Origin: JAHEYG01 sp040403535
GTDB lineage: Bacteria > Bacteroidota > Bacteroidia > B-17B0 > Aurantibacillaceae
Direction: 5' to 3'
DNA length: 64,000 nt
Assembly: GCA_040403535.1 (NCBI GenBank)
Contig: JBBAKL010000010.1
Span: 8,823-72,822, forward strand
The position numbers were made by a program, and so were the translations under genes. Each line of letters opens with the position of its first letter. Position 1 is the first letter of the stretch. The notes under the pieces were generated by a model. That model had not been told where the DNA came from. It searched no databases and saw only the letters and a list, made by a program, of their open reading frames with translations. Of the stretch, positions 35,674-46,200 are shown in pieces.

Positions 35674-36093
35674 ATGCTTTCTAATACCACACAAATCCCG
35701 GTTCGTTTTAGTGAAGTCGATTCACTGCGTGTTGTTTGGCATGGTCATTATGTAAAATATTTTGAAGATGGCAGAGAAGCATTTGGCCGTGAACATAACT
35801 TGTCATATTTGGATGTTTATGATGCGGATGGTTTAGCCCTACCTCTTGTGGATTTACAAGTTCAATTTAAGAGACCATTAGAATACAATGATTCGGCAAT
35901 AATAGAAACAACATTTATTAATTCGCCCGGCGCTAAAATCATTTTTGAATATAAAATTTACAGTGCAAACCATAAACATTTAGTATGTGAGGGAAAATCA
36001 ACTCAGGTTTTCGTGAACGCTGTTTCAAAAGAGCTTTACATTGTGAATCCGCCATACTTTGAGGCGTGGAAGAAAAAAAACAGTTTGATCTAG
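35674..36093 (+). CDS. Acyl-CoA thioesterase, YbgC/4-HBT hotdog family
   Basis: This 139-residue single hotdog has PVRFSEVDSLRVVWHGHYVKYFEDGREAF at residues 9-37 (the family pattern Asp-x-x-x-V-W-H-x-x-Y), with the candidate catalytic Asp in SEVDS. It hydrolyses acyl-CoA or acyl-ACP thioesters. It starts 2 bp after gatC. Its TAG stop shares CTAG (36090-36093) with the stop of the convergent M23 gene. Confidence 0.85.
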   Translation: MLSNTTQIPVRFSEVDSLRVVWHGHYVKYFEDGREAFGREHNLSYLDVYDADGLALPLVDLQVQFKRPLEYNDSAIIETTFINSPGAKIIFEYKIYSANHKHLVCEGKSTQVFVNAVSKELYIVNPPYFEAWKKKNSLI

Positions 36094-36965
36094 TTGAATG
36101 CAATAAACTCTTCGGGGTTAATTGGCAAACCGTTATGCCATAATTCAAAATGTAAATGCGGACCTTTACTTGTTTCACCGCTGTTTCCAATTATAGCTAT
36201 GGGTTCTCCGGATTTAATTTTATCGCCAACCCGTTTTAATACTTCCGTGTTATGCTTGTATACACTTACTAAATTGTTTTCATGTTGCACTTGAATAATG
36301 TGACCGTCGGATGGAGTAAATCCAACATAAATAACGGTGCCGTCCAATGTTGATTTTATGAGCTCGTCTTTTTTACCTACTACATCTACCCCGTAATGTT
36401 CTTCAGAAGCATTAAACGAAGTTGTTATAAGTCCTTTAACCGGACAAAAGAATAAATATTCGGCCAGTTTGTTTTTACGTGAATTACTTCCTGCAAACTG
36501 AAGTGATGCAGGTTCGTTTTCCACATCTTTTCTGAACTGAACGTCATTTTCACTGGGTTTGGTATTTACTTTTTGGTATTTACCACTTGTATCCTTTGTA
36601 GGCTTTTCAGATTTACCTTCAACTTTCCCTTCAAAAACATTCACTAAATTTTGAACGTACCAGTCTCGGGCTTTTAGTGCTTGTTCGATCGAATCGGTTT
36701 TGACGCTAAGTTTTAACAATTTTTTGCGTTCTGTAACATCACCATAACCCGGAATATACTCCCGAAGAGAGGTAAATGCAACCAAACTGATGACTAAAGT
36801 GGTCATAACAATGGTTATTGCGCTGATGGCAATTATTAGTCCTAATGGAGATAAACGGAGCGAAAATTTCTCGCCAAATGTCTCATCGTTAAGTATTACC
36901 AATCGGTACTTGTTTTTAAGCTGATCAGTAAAAATCTTCCAGCGACTATGTTTTTGCCCCGTCAT
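36090..36965 (-). CDS. M23 family metallopeptidase, membrane-anchored
   Basis: The protein is 291 residues from the ATG at 36965 (MTGQKHSRWKIFTDQLKNKY). A longer frame reaching 37052 would start inside the divergent regulator's promoter and is rejected. One TM helix lies near 42-66, followed by a coiled linker and a C-terminal LytM domain with zinc ligands His190 and Asp194 (HYGVD) and HLHFE (His272). It cleaves peptidoglycan cross-links or acts as an amidase activator. The basic N-terminus and TM are typical of the Bacteroidota group next to TetR regulators. Confidence 0.9.
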   Translation of the reverse strand: MTGQKHSRWKIFTDQLKNKYRLVILNDETFGEKFSLRLSPLGLIIAISAITIVMTTLVISLVAFTSLREYIPGYGDVTERKKLLKLSVKTDSIEQALKARDWYVQNLVNVFEGKVEGKSEKPTKDTSGKYQKVNTKPSENDVQFRKDVENEPASLQFAGSNSRKNKLAEYLFFCPVKGLITTSFNASEEHYGVDVVGKKDELIKSTLDGTVIYVGFTPSDGHIIQVQHENNLVSVYKHNTEVLKRVGDKIKSGEPIAIIGNSGETSKGPHLHFELWHNGLPINPEEFIAFN

Positions 36966-37007
36966 TACGACCTTAAATATCTGAAAAATATTTTTCAAGT
37001 AAGAAAC

Positions 37008-37038
37008 TTGCAAGACAAAAATAGTTTCCATAGTTTTG
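37008..37038 (+). promoter_or_regulatory. Consensus promoter of the TetR/efflux operon
   Basis: TTG (37008-37010), 20 nt, TAGTTTTG (37031-37038), a perfect -7 box. The leader to ATG 37055 is about 10 nt. Confidence 0.6.
37016..37023 (-). promoter_or_regulatory. -7 box of the M23 peptidase gene
   Basis: Minus-strand TATTTTTG, a perfect match, about 50 bp before the ATG at 36965. It lies inside the spacer of the divergent TetR promoter, so the two promoters physically overlap. Confidence 0.5.
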
Positions 37039-37054
37039 TACCCGAATTTCAAAA

Positions 37055-37669
37055 ATGACTCCTGAAGAAAAAATATTGACTGGCTCTGCAGAACTGTTTT
37101 TTAAGTACGGTATCAGAAGTGTAACAATGGATGATATTGCCAAACATCTTGGTATGTCAAAAAAAACGATTTATCTCTACTTTAAAGAAAAAGATGAAAT
37201 TGTACACAGGCTTATGCAAGGCGACATTAAGCAGCATGAATATGAATTTGAAAAAATAAATAAGAACGCTGCAAATGTTGTTGAAGAAGTTTTTGCATTG
37301 ATGAAACGTATGGCGGATATTATCGGAAAAATAAATCCACTTGTGTTTTACGATTTGCAAAAACACTATCCCAATACCTGGAAGCTGATGAAAACCTTTA
37401 AAATGGATTTTGTACAGAAAATGGTAGAGCACAGTTTAGAAAAAGGAATAAAAGACGGATATGTGCGGCCGGATATTAATATAAAAATAATGGCGCGATT
37501 GAGAATGGAAGAAGTAGAACTTGCTTTTAATCCGGAAGCTTTCTCTCCTGAAAGATTTAAAATAATTGATGTTCAGTTGGCCTTAGCTGAACATTTCCTG
37601 TATGGAATTTGTACACTTAAAGGACATAAACTAATTAATAAATATAAAGAAATAAACGAGGACGAATAA
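37055..37669 (+). CDS. TetR/AcrR family transcriptional regulator
   Basis: This 204-residue protein has an N-terminal helix-turn-helix (ITGSAELFFKYGIRSVTMDDIAKHLGMSKKTIYLYFKEKDEIV region, about residues 5-47), standard for TetR. The ligand-binding C-terminal domain is helical and not diagnostic. It starts the efflux operon 8 bp before tolC and would repress it and perhaps the overlapping M23 promoter. The ligand is unknown. Confidence 0.92.
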   Translation: MTPEEKILTGSAELFFKYGIRSVTMDDIAKHLGMSKKTIYLYFKEKDEIVHRLMQGDIKQHEYEFEKINKNAANVVEEVFALMKRMADIIGKINPLVFYDLQKHYPNTWKLMKTFKMDFVQKMVEHSLEKGIKDGYVRPDINIKIMARLRMEEVELAFNPEAFSPERFKIIDVQLALAEHFLYGICTLKGHKLINKYKEINEDE

Positions 37670-37676
37670 ACCCATT

Positions 37677-39029
37677 ATGACCATGTTGAATAAAATAAAA
37701 ATAATTGTTGTTTTAATGATTCTTTCGGTAAGTCTTAAAGCACAGCAAACGGCACAGCCTGCCGATTTTTCTCTTCAAGCGGCTATCGATTATGCTTTAA
37801 AGCATAACGCTAATTATTTAAATGCTGAATTAGATGTAAAGTTATCTGACTACAGAAACAAGGAATTTATTGCTGTGGGCTTACCGCAAATAAGCGCTAG
37901 TGCCGATTTTAAAGATTATTTCGAAATTCCAACATCCCTTATTCCGGGTCAGTTTTTTGGCGGACCGGCAGGTTCATTTATTCCGGTTAAGTTTGGTACG
38001 CAATATAATGCACAAGCCGGTGTGTCGGTATCGCAATTAGTTTTTGGCAGTGATTATTTTGTGGGCCTTCAGGCATCAAAGCAGCTTAATGTATTGTCGC
38101 AAAAAAGTTTAGCGCGCACAAAAACGGAGACCATTACCACGATCACAAAAGCATACTACGCAGCACTTATCAATCGTGAACGTTTAAAAACCCTGGAGGC
38201 TAACATAACACGACTTAAAAAGTTATTTGACGATACAAAAGCTTTAAATCAAAACGGATTTGTAGAAAAGATTGATGTTGATCGTCTGGAATTAGCTTAT
38301 AATAACCTGTTAACAGAAAAAGAAAAAGTAGAAAGATTAGTGGGTGTTTCTGAAACGCTCTTGAAGTTTCAAATGGGATACGATATAAAGTCAGCAATCA
38401 ATTTAACGGATGTTTTAAAAGCAGATCAGTTGCAGGATATCGATTTACTATCTGACAGTAAAGTAAATTATGAAAGCAGACACGAATACTCGCTTCTGCA
38501 AACTCAGGAAAAATTAAATAAAATAGAATTAAAACGTTATCGTTTACAATATTTGCCTTCTTTAGTTGCTTACGCATCTTATATAAAGCAAGCGCAGCGT
38601 ACTGAATTCAATTTTTTTGATGGAAGTAAAGACTGGTTTCCGATAGGTGTTTTTGGTGTTACATTAAACGTTCCAATTTTTAACGGCGGTCAGAAATTTT
38701 ACCGTATAAAGCAGGCAAAAATCAACGTTCTTAAAACCGGCAATACCATGGCTAATTTAAAATCTGCTATTGACATGGAGGTTAATGTAAATTCCATTAT
38801 GTACAAGAATGCGTATGCTTCCATGTTAAACCAAAAAAAGAACCGCGATTTGGCCGGATCTATTTATGAAACTGCAAGAAAAAAATATGAAGCAGGTGTA
38901 GGTTCCAATTTAGAATTGGTAACAGCAGAAACTTCATTAAAGGAAGCAGAAACAAATTATTTAAACGCGGTATATGATTTAATTGTAGCTAAAACCGACT
39001 TAGATAAATCACTGGGAAATATTAAATAG
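37677..39029 (+). CDS. TolC-family outer-membrane efflux protein
   Basis: This 450-residue protein has a signal peptide (IKIIVVLMILSVSLKAQQ) and the two long helical-hairpin OEP repeats (ALKHNANYLNAELDVKLS, YEAGVGSNLELVTAETSLKEAETNYLNAVYD). It forms the trimeric outer-membrane channel of efflux systems. An ATG two codons in is an alternative start. It is the only TolC in the operon and may serve both the ABC and the RND pump behind it. Confidence 0.9.
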   Translation: MTMLNKIKIIVVLMILSVSLKAQQTAQPADFSLQAAIDYALKHNANYLNAELDVKLSDYRNKEFIAVGLPQISASADFKDYFEIPTSLIPGQFFGGPAGSFIPVKFGTQYNAQAGVSVSQLVFGSDYFVGLQASKQLNVLSQKSLARTKTETITTITKAYYAALINRERLKTLEANITRLKKLFDDTKALNQNGFVEKIDVDRLELAYNNLLTEKEKVERLVGVSETLLKFQMGYDIKSAINLTDVLKADQLQDIDLLSDSKVNYESRHEYSLLQTQEKLNKIELKRYRLQYLPSLVAYASYIKQAQRTEFNFFDGSKDWFPIGVFGVTLNVPIFNGGQKFYRIKQAKINVLKTGNTMANLKSAIDMEVNVNSIMYKNAYASMLNQKKNRDLAGSIYETARKKYEAGVGSNLELVTAETSLKEAETNYLNAVYDLIVAKTDLDKSLGNIK

Positions 39030-39060
39030 GTTCTTATTTTATCACGAATAACACCTCAAT

Positions 39061-40164
39061 ATGAGAGTAATTAATATCAGTTTAATAATCACCGGAATGT
39101 TTTTGATGACCGCTTGTGGTGGTAGTAAAAACAGTACTTCTCCTCAAAAGAAGGATTTGATACAGGCGGTGTATGCATCGGGTAAAGTTTATCCGCATGC
39201 ATATTACAAATTGCTTTCTAAATATTCGGGATACGTAAAAAAGATTTATGTAAACCCGGGTGATATGATTAACAAGGGCGATACGCTTATTGTTATTAAA
39301 AACGAACAGGCCGATTTGTCTGCTCAAACAGCTAAAAATTTGTTGAACTTCGCTCAAAAAAACGCCGGATCACAATCCGATTTTATTAGTATTTATGAGA
39401 ACGAGCTTAAAGCTGCGGCAACCAAATTGAAACTCGATTCCTTAAATTTTGTTCGCTATTCTCAACTATTAAAAGATAACGCAACAACTCAAATTCAGTT
39501 TGATCAGGCGAAAGTTCAATTTGAAATTTCAAAAGCTAATTTTTATAAGGCATCCGACGCTCTAAAAAACATATCCGATAAAACTTCTACGGAAGCAGAA
39601 AACGCCCGATTGAATTACGAGGTTCAAATTGCTTCTAAAAGCGATTTTATAATTATTTCGGATAAATCAGGTAAAATATTTAATGTAGACGTTAAAGAAG
39701 GTGAATTGGTAAATCCACAACGTATGATAATGGAAATCGGACAAGCGTCTGGTTTTGAAGTGGAATTGAATATTGATGAGACGGATGTGGAGCTGGTGAA
39801 GCCGGGACAAAAAATTCTTTATGAAGCGGATGCATTTAAGAACAACGAGAAATTTGAAGGTGAAGTGGTGAAAAATTATTTAAGCATCAATCCAATAAAT
39901 AAAACCGCGAAAGTATTGTCAACCATTTCGTTTAACAATTCTCAGCAAGTATATGCCGGTATGAGTGTGGAAGCAAACATCATCATTGCCAAACGTTCTA
40001 ATGTTTTAGTGATTCCGCGCGAATACGTTTTTGATTTTAATAAAGTTAAAGTAAAAGGCAATAAAGAACCGGTAGCCATAAAAAAAGGAATTGAGGATTT
40101 AGAGTACGTAGAAGTTCTGGACGGATTAACTGAAAATGATGTTATCGAAAGTCCCGTAAAATAA
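39061..40164 (+). CDS. MacA-like periplasmic adaptor lipoprotein
   Basis: This 367-residue protein has an SPII signal (NISLIITGMFLMTAC, Cys19) and the membrane-fusion fold: lipoyl half-motif YVKKIYVNPGDMINKGDTL, alpha-helical hairpin (about 85-165), IFNVDVKEGELV, and beta-barrel segments. It bridges the inner-membrane ABC permease and TolC. Its stop is immediately followed by the permease ATG. Confidence 0.85.
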   Translation: MRVINISLIITGMFLMTACGGSKNSTSPQKKDLIQAVYASGKVYPHAYYKLLSKYSGYVKKIYVNPGDMINKGDTLIVIKNEQADLSAQTAKNLLNFAQKNAGSQSDFISIYENELKAAATKLKLDSLNFVRYSQLLKDNATTQIQFDQAKVQFEISKANFYKASDALKNISDKTSTEAENARLNYEVQIASKSDFIIISDKSGKIFNVDVKEGELVNPQRMIMEIGQASGFEVELNIDETDVELVKPGQKILYEADAFKNNEKFEGEVVKNYLSINPINKTAKVLSTISFNNSQQVYAGMSVEANIIIAKRSNVLVIPREYVFDFNKVKVKGNKEPVAIKKGIEDLEYVEVLDGLTENDVIESPVK

Positions 40165-41427
40165 ATGAACACAAAGTCACCTAACATAAAAATCGCGTTG
40201 ATTCATTTGTTGTCTAAAAAACGACAAACAATTGTTGCCATGCTGGGTGTAACTTTTGGAATTGCCATGTTTATCTTTCAGGCAGGTTTAATGTCAGGTT
40301 TTCAAACGGTTTTCATTGACCAAACTATTAATACTACAGCTAATATTCGAATTTATAATGAGCCCGATAACAATCGTAAAAGTATTTTAGCTAACAATGG
40401 TAAAAAAGAAAACGAGTGGATCGTAGTCCGGAATCAAAAGGTAAAAGACGAGCAAACTAAAATTAAAAATGGTTATCAGATTATTAAGCAACTGGAGAAG
40501 CATCCGGATATTGCAGGTATTTCTCCATTCTTGGGTTCACAAACTATTTTTCGTTTAGGAATAGCTCAAACTTCCGGTAGGGTATCGGGTGTAAACATTG
40601 AAAAGGAAAATCTGTTGTTTAATTTGGCCGAAAATACTGTAGAGGGGAATATTCTTAGTTTAGAAAATACACCAAATGGTATCATTCTCGGAATTGGATT
40701 GGCAGAATTATTAGGCGCAAAATTAGGAGATAACATTAATGTTATTTCACCTAAAGGCGTTGAGTTATTATTAAAAGTAGTAGGTATACACCGCTCGGGT
40801 ATAGTTGAGGTAGATAAGGCACGCGCATTTGTGAATTTAAGAAGCGCTCAGCAATTATTGCAGGTTGATGGATCTTACATAACTGATATTAATATTAAGT
40901 TACGCGATATAAATAAAGCAGTGCCTCTTTCTAAAGAGTTAGCATTTAAATATGGCTATACCGCTCAAAATTGGATTGATGCAAATGCCAATATTTTTGG
41001 AGTGTTTAAAATTCAGAATATGGTTACCGCTTTGGTAATTGGATCTATTTTAATTGTTTCCGGGTTTGGAATCTTTAATATTTTGATGATGATCATTTAT
41101 GAAAAAATGCAGGACATCGCCATTTTAAAAGCCATTGGTTACAGAGATAAAGATATCCGGACTATCTTTTTAACTGAGTCGTTGATTATCGGGTTTTTTG
41201 GTGGAATTATTGGTTTGTTATTGGGCTTCACACTGCAGGAAATCGTCGGCAGTATTAAAATGAATATTAAAGGATTTGTGGCAATGGAACACATGCAGTT
41301 TAATCAATCGCCATACTTTTTTGCATTTGCCTTTGTGTTTGGAATGGTAGTAACCGCTGTAGCAGGATATTTGCCAGCCCGCAAAGCAAGTAAGATAGAT
41401 CCGGTTGATATAATTAGAAGTAAATAA
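40165..41427 (+). CDS. ABC transporter permease, FtsX/MacB-LolC family
   Basis: This 420-residue protein has an N-terminal TM after LIHLLSKKRQTIVAMLGVTFG, a periplasmic domain of about 230 residues, three TM helices and the terminal PARKASKIDPVDIIRSK. The FtsX signature (GIFNILMMIIYEKMQDIAILKAIGY) is present. It pairs with the ATPase that starts in its stop codon (TAATG). LolCE-type lipoprotein handling is an alternative to MacB-type efflux. Confidence 0.88.
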   Translation: MNTKSPNIKIALIHLLSKKRQTIVAMLGVTFGIAMFIFQAGLMSGFQTVFIDQTINTTANIRIYNEPDNNRKSILANNGKKENEWIVVRNQKVKDEQTKIKNGYQIIKQLEKHPDIAGISPFLGSQTIFRLGIAQTSGRVSGVNIEKENLLFNLAENTVEGNILSLENTPNGIILGIGLAELLGAKLGDNINVISPKGVELLLKVVGIHRSGIVEVDKARAFVNLRSAQQLLQVDGSYITDINIKLRDINKAVPLSKELAFKYGYTAQNWIDANANIFGVFKIQNMVTALVIGSILIVSGFGIFNILMMIIYEKMQDIAILKAIGYRDKDIRTIFLTESLIIGFFGGIIGLLLGFTLQEIVGSIKMNIKGFVAMEHMQFNQSPYFFAFAFVFGMVVTAVAGYLPARKASKIDPVDIIRSK

Positions 41428-42104
41428 TGGAAGCGATTTTAGAGACTAAACAATTATCAAAATTTTTTTATGATCCTGTTGAATTTCAGGCGTTGAAGAA
41501 TATTGACTTGATTATTCCTAAAGGTCAATTTGCTGCTATTATGGGATCTTCCGGAAGTGGTAAATCTACTTTACTTTATGTGTTAAGCACATTGGACACA
41601 CAATACAAAGGACATCTGTATTTAGAAGGCGAGGATTTAAGTTTAAAAACTAAAGACGAACTCGCTGCAATCAGGAATGAAAAAATCGGATTTGTTTTTC
41701 AGTTTCACTATTTATTGCCTGAGTTTACGGTTCTTGAAAACGTGATGCTTCCTGCATTAAAGTTGGCAAAGCTTAGTCAGAAAGAAATTGAAGCTAACGC
41801 GATGGAAAAATTAAAAATGCTCGGACTAGAAGATCAGGCATTAAAAAAAGCGAATAAGTTGTCTGGCGGACAACAACAGCGCGCAGCAATTGCAAGAGCA
41901 CTTATTAATAATCCAAAAATAATATTCGGTGATGAACCAACAGGAAATCTCGATTCAAAAAATGCAGATACGGTTTTCGATATCTTAAAAGATTTAAAAG
42001 AAAAATACAACCAAACCATTTTGGTTGTTACACATGACACAGCTTTTGCAAACAAAACAGACAAAATAATAAGACTTCACGACGGTGAAGTAGTAAATCA
42101 ATAA
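41427..42104 (+). CDS. ABC transporter ATP-binding protein, MacB/LolD type
   Basis: This 225-residue stand-alone ATPase has Walker A GSSGSGKST near 38-46, the Q-loop FQFHYLLPEFTVLENVMLP, signature LSGGQQQRAAIARAL near 143-157 and Walker B IIFGDEPTGNLDS near 166-178. It powers the preceding permease. Its ATG overlaps the permease TAA by one base. Confidence 0.92.
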   Translation: MEAILETKQLSKFFYDPVEFQALKNIDLIIPKGQFAAIMGSSGSGKSTLLYVLSTLDTQYKGHLYLEGEDLSLKTKDELAAIRNEKIGFVFQFHYLLPEFTVLENVMLPALKLAKLSQKEIEANAMEKLKMLGLEDQALKKANKLSGGQQQRAAIARALINNPKIIFGDEPTGNLDSKNADTVFDILKDLKEKYNQTILVVTHDTAFANKTDKIIRLHDGEVVNQ

Positions 42105-42109
42105 AGAAT

Positions 42110-43252
42110 ATGAAAAAGGAAACATTAAATATTAAAATAGTAAAAATGAAGAAAATTGTAATGTTAATGGTGATTACATCCATTATGGCATCATGCTCTC
42201 AGCCGGATAAAAAGGCTCAGCTGGAAAAATTAAAAGCGCAACACGAGCAATTGACCAAGGAGATAGAGAACCTGGAAGCAGCTATTAAAAAAGAGATGGG
42301 TGACTCGCTTGAGGTTAAATCAAACTTGGTTGAAGTACTGACGGTTAATCCAGAAGTGTTTTCTACTTACATCGATGTACAAGGTAAAGTGGATGCAGAT
42401 GAAAACGTTTCGCTTTCGAGTGAAATTCCGGGTACATTAACAAAAATTAATGTAAATCCGGGCGATGAAGTAACCAAAGGACAGGTTTTAGCGGAAACAG
42501 ATAGCAGAGCTATTCAACAAAGCATTTCCGATTTACAGACAAATATGGATTTAGTAAATCAATTGTATGAAAAGCAAAAAAATCTGTGGGAACAAAAAAT
42601 CGGAACGGAAGTTCAGTATTTGCAGGCAAAAACAAATAAAGAAAGTTTAGAGAAGAAAATGGCCACCTTACAGGAACAATTACGTATGTCAAAAATTATC
42701 TCTCCAATCGACGGTACAGTGGATGCGGTAGACGTGAAAATTGGTAATGCCGTAGCTCCGGGTGTACCAGCTATACGTGTTGTGAACTTTTCTAATTTAA
42801 AAGTAAAAGCTGAGTTGGCGGAGTCTTATGCGGGCCGAGTTAAAAAGAATGATTTAGTGAAAATTTATTTTCCTGACATGAATGATTCGATCGAAGGCAA
42901 AGTGAATTACGCTTCACGCGCTATAAACCCTATGTCGCGTACGTTTACAACAGAAGTATTGCTTGATAATAAAAAAGAATATCACCCAAATATGGTGACC
43001 CGTTTAAAAATTAACGACTACACAACCGCGCAACCTGTTGTAGTGGTACCGGTACGCGTTATTCAATCTTCTAATGGCGATAAGTATGTTTATGTTGCAA
43101 GCGGCGATAAAGCGGTGAAAAAATTAATTAAAACCGGACGTGAATACAATGGCAGAGTTGAAGTAAAAGAAGGTTTGGCTGCCGGTGACTTATTAGTTAT
43201 TCAAGGTTTTGAAAATCTTAACGAAGGCGATCCGATTAATTACGCAAAATAA
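42110..43252 (+). CDS. RND efflux periplasmic adaptor (AcrA-like) lipoprotein
   Basis: This is a 380-residue protein. A lipoprotein signal (KKIVMLMVITSIMASC) begins 12 codons in, so the ATG at 42146 may be the true start. A coiled-coil region (QLEKLKAQHEQLTKEIENLEAA) follows, then the MFP core with GTLTKINVNPGDEVTKGQVLAETD and the second half-lipoyl MSKIISPIDGTVDAVDVKIG. It connects the RND pump downstream to TolC. It is 5 bp after the ATPase stop. Confidence 0.88.
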   Translation: MKKETLNIKIVKMKKIVMLMVITSIMASCSQPDKKAQLEKLKAQHEQLTKEIENLEAAIKKEMGDSLEVKSNLVEVLTVNPEVFSTYIDVQGKVDADENVSLSSEIPGTLTKINVNPGDEVTKGQVLAETDSRAIQQSISDLQTNMDLVNQLYEKQKNLWEQKIGTEVQYLQAKTNKESLEKKMATLQEQLRMSKIISPIDGTVDAVDVKIGNAVAPGVPAIRVVNFSNLKVKAELAESYAGRVKKNDLVKIYFPDMNDSIEGKVNYASRAINPMSRTFTTEVLLDNKKEYHPNMVTRLKINDYTTAQPVVVVPVRVIQSSNGDKYVYVASGDKAVKKLIKTGREYNGRVEVKEGLAAGDLLVIQGFENLNEGDPINYAK

Positions 43253-43291
43253 ATTTCGAGCGTTTTATTACTGAATTAAAACAAATTTCAA

Positions 43292-46200
43292 ATGAAAGAA
43301 AAATTTAAAGAGTTCAAACCATCCAGTTGGGCTATTGATAATAAAATCACCGTTTACATTTTAACCATTATCATTTCTTTGGTTGGTGTAATGGCTTATA
43401 TAGGATTGCCCAAGGAAAGTTTTCCTGACATTACTGTGCCAACTATTTTTATTAATACGGTTAATGCCGGTAACTCGCCAACAAATATCGAGAATACCAT
43501 TACTAAACCTATTGAGAAAAAATTAAAATCGGTATCCGGTATAAAAAAAGTAACCAGCACTTCGTTACAAGATGTGTCGGTAGTTGTAGTAGAATTTAAC
43601 ACTAATGTACATCCTGATAAGGCGAAACAAAAAGTAAAAGATGCGGTGGATGAAGCACGCACCGATTTACCACAAACCTTAACGCGCGAACCGATGATCA
43701 AGGAAATCGCTTTTTCTGAGATACCGATCATGTACATCAATATCGCTGGCGCTTACGATTTGAAAAAATTAAAGCAGTATGCCGAAGACTTACAAGATCG
43801 TATTGAAGGTTTACGTGAAATTAACGAAGCTAAAATGGTTGGTGATTTGGAGCGCGAAATTCAGGTAAATCTGGATATGTATAAAATGCAGGCTTCTCAA
43901 TTAACGCTAGGTGATATACAACGCGCTTTGGGTTCTGAAAACTTATCCATCACATTAGGTTCGGTGCCAATGGATGGCATGAAAAGAACCTTAAGTATTA
44001 AAAATGAATTTAAAACGGTTGAAGAATTAAAAGATATAGTAATCACATCCCAAAGTGGAGCAAAAGCTTATTTAAAAGATTTTGCTGAAGTGGTGGATTC
44101 GTTTAAAGAGAAAGAAAGTTTTTCAAGTAGTCGTGGCAAAAATGTAATTACATTAAATGTCATTAAACGTCCTGGTGAAAATTTAATTGAAGCGTCTGAA
44201 AAAATCCGTGAGATTATTAAAGACATGAAGGAAAATGAATTTCCTCAGGGATTGGATATTTCAATTACGGGAGACCAATCAGATAAAACTGAAGTTACTC
44301 TACATGATTTAATTAATACGATCATTATTGGCTTCATATTGGTAACATTTATCTTGATGTTCTTTATGGGTGTTACTAATGCCTTGTTCGTTGCGCTTTC
44401 GGTACCATTATCCATGTTCATTGCGTTTATGATTATGCCCGGCATTGGATTTACGATGAATATGATTGTGTTGTTTGCTTTCTTACTCGCGTTGGGTATT
44501 GTGGTTGATGACGCCATTGTGGTTATTGAGAATACACATCGCTTGTTTGATAACGGAAAACGAGATATAAAAACCGCGGCTAAGATGGCGGCTGGTGAAG
44601 TATTCTTACCGGTATTATCAGGGACCCTTACCACTTTAGCACCATTTATTCCATTAGCATTCTGGACAGGCATTATCGGTAAGTTTATGTTTTTCTTACC
44701 AATAACGCTCATTATTTCTTTATTGGCATCCTTGTTTGTTGCCTATATTATCAATCCGGTGTTCGCTGTTGATTTCATGAAACCTCACCATGAAGAAGAA
44801 AAAGAGTTTGGAAAAATTTCCAAGAAGGGATGGCGATTATTAATACTTTACGCAGTAGTTGCGATTATCTCTCATATCAATGGTCACCCTGCCATTGGAA
44901 ATCTTGTTATTTTCCTTGGTATGTTTATGGTAACACACCGTTTAATATTATACAAGGTGATTAATGCCTGGCAGAACAGAATGTGGCCGGCCTTTCAGAA
45001 TTTTTATGTTAAAATTTTGCACTGGAACTTAGTGAAGCCATATCGTCCGGTTATTATTGTTATCGCAACTTTTGTTTTTTCAATTATGTTATTTTCGGTT
45101 CGTCAGCCTAAAGTGGTTTTCTTCCCACAAGGCGATCCTAATAACGTTTTTGTATACGTGAAATTGCCTGTAGGAACCGATCCGATCTATACAAATGAGG
45201 TGATGCGTAAAGTAGAAGCAAAAGTAGATTCAGTTTTAGGTAAAGATAATCCTGTTGTAGAATCTATTATTTCTAACGTAACTATTGGAGTAACCGATCC
45301 GCAAGATCAGGATCAGAACGCATATCCAAACAGAGGTAAAATTGCCATTAATTTTGTTCGTTTTGGTTTACGTAATGGCGAATCTACTTCAAAATATCTG
45401 GCCGCTTTACAAAATCTGAAATGGAATATTCCGGGAGCCGATATTTCTGCTAATCAAGAACAGGCTGGACCTCCTACATCTAAACCTATTAATATTGAAA
45501 TTCGTGGCGATAAATTAGAAGATTTAATTGCTAATGCAAACGCATTAAAGCGTTATTTAGATGAGAAAAAAATTCCCGGTGTAGTTGAATTGAAAAAAGA
45601 CATTGAAGACAATAAGCCGGAAATAGTTTTCGATATTGATCGCGAAAGAGCAAACCGTGAAGGTATCATGACCGGACAAATAGCCATGGAAATCCGTGGC
45701 GCCGTGTTTGGCGCTGAGGCAACAAAATTCAGAGATGCGGATGATGAGTATCCGGTTCAGTTACGTTACAAGTATGATCAGCGTATCGATATTGAGACGA
45801 TTAAGAATTTAAAGATCACTTTCCGGGATATGAACATGGGAGGAATGTTACGCTCTATTCCTTTATCATCGGTGTGCGATATCCGTTATGCACAAACGTA
45901 TGGCGGGATCAAGCGTAAAAACTTTAAACGTGTAATTACATTAGGTTCTGACGTGAAACAAGGATTTAATGCAAACGAAGTAGTGGCAAAAGTTCAGCGT
46001 ACAGCGGCTATGTTCGATCCTAAAGGTGAGGTTGAAATAGCCTTTACCGGTGAGCAGGAAGAACAAAAAGAAACAGGATCCTTCTTATTAGGCGCCTTAG
46101 GTATATCATTCGGATTAATGTTGTTGATTTTAGTGATGCAGTTCAATGCATTTGGTAAGCCTATTATTATTATGACAGAAATTTTCTTCAGTATCATTGG

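Noticed and set aside
36966..37052. Longer start for the M23 peptidase
   Set aside because: It would extend across its own -7 box and to within 3 bp of tetR; the ATG at 36965 begins the usual basic N-terminus.
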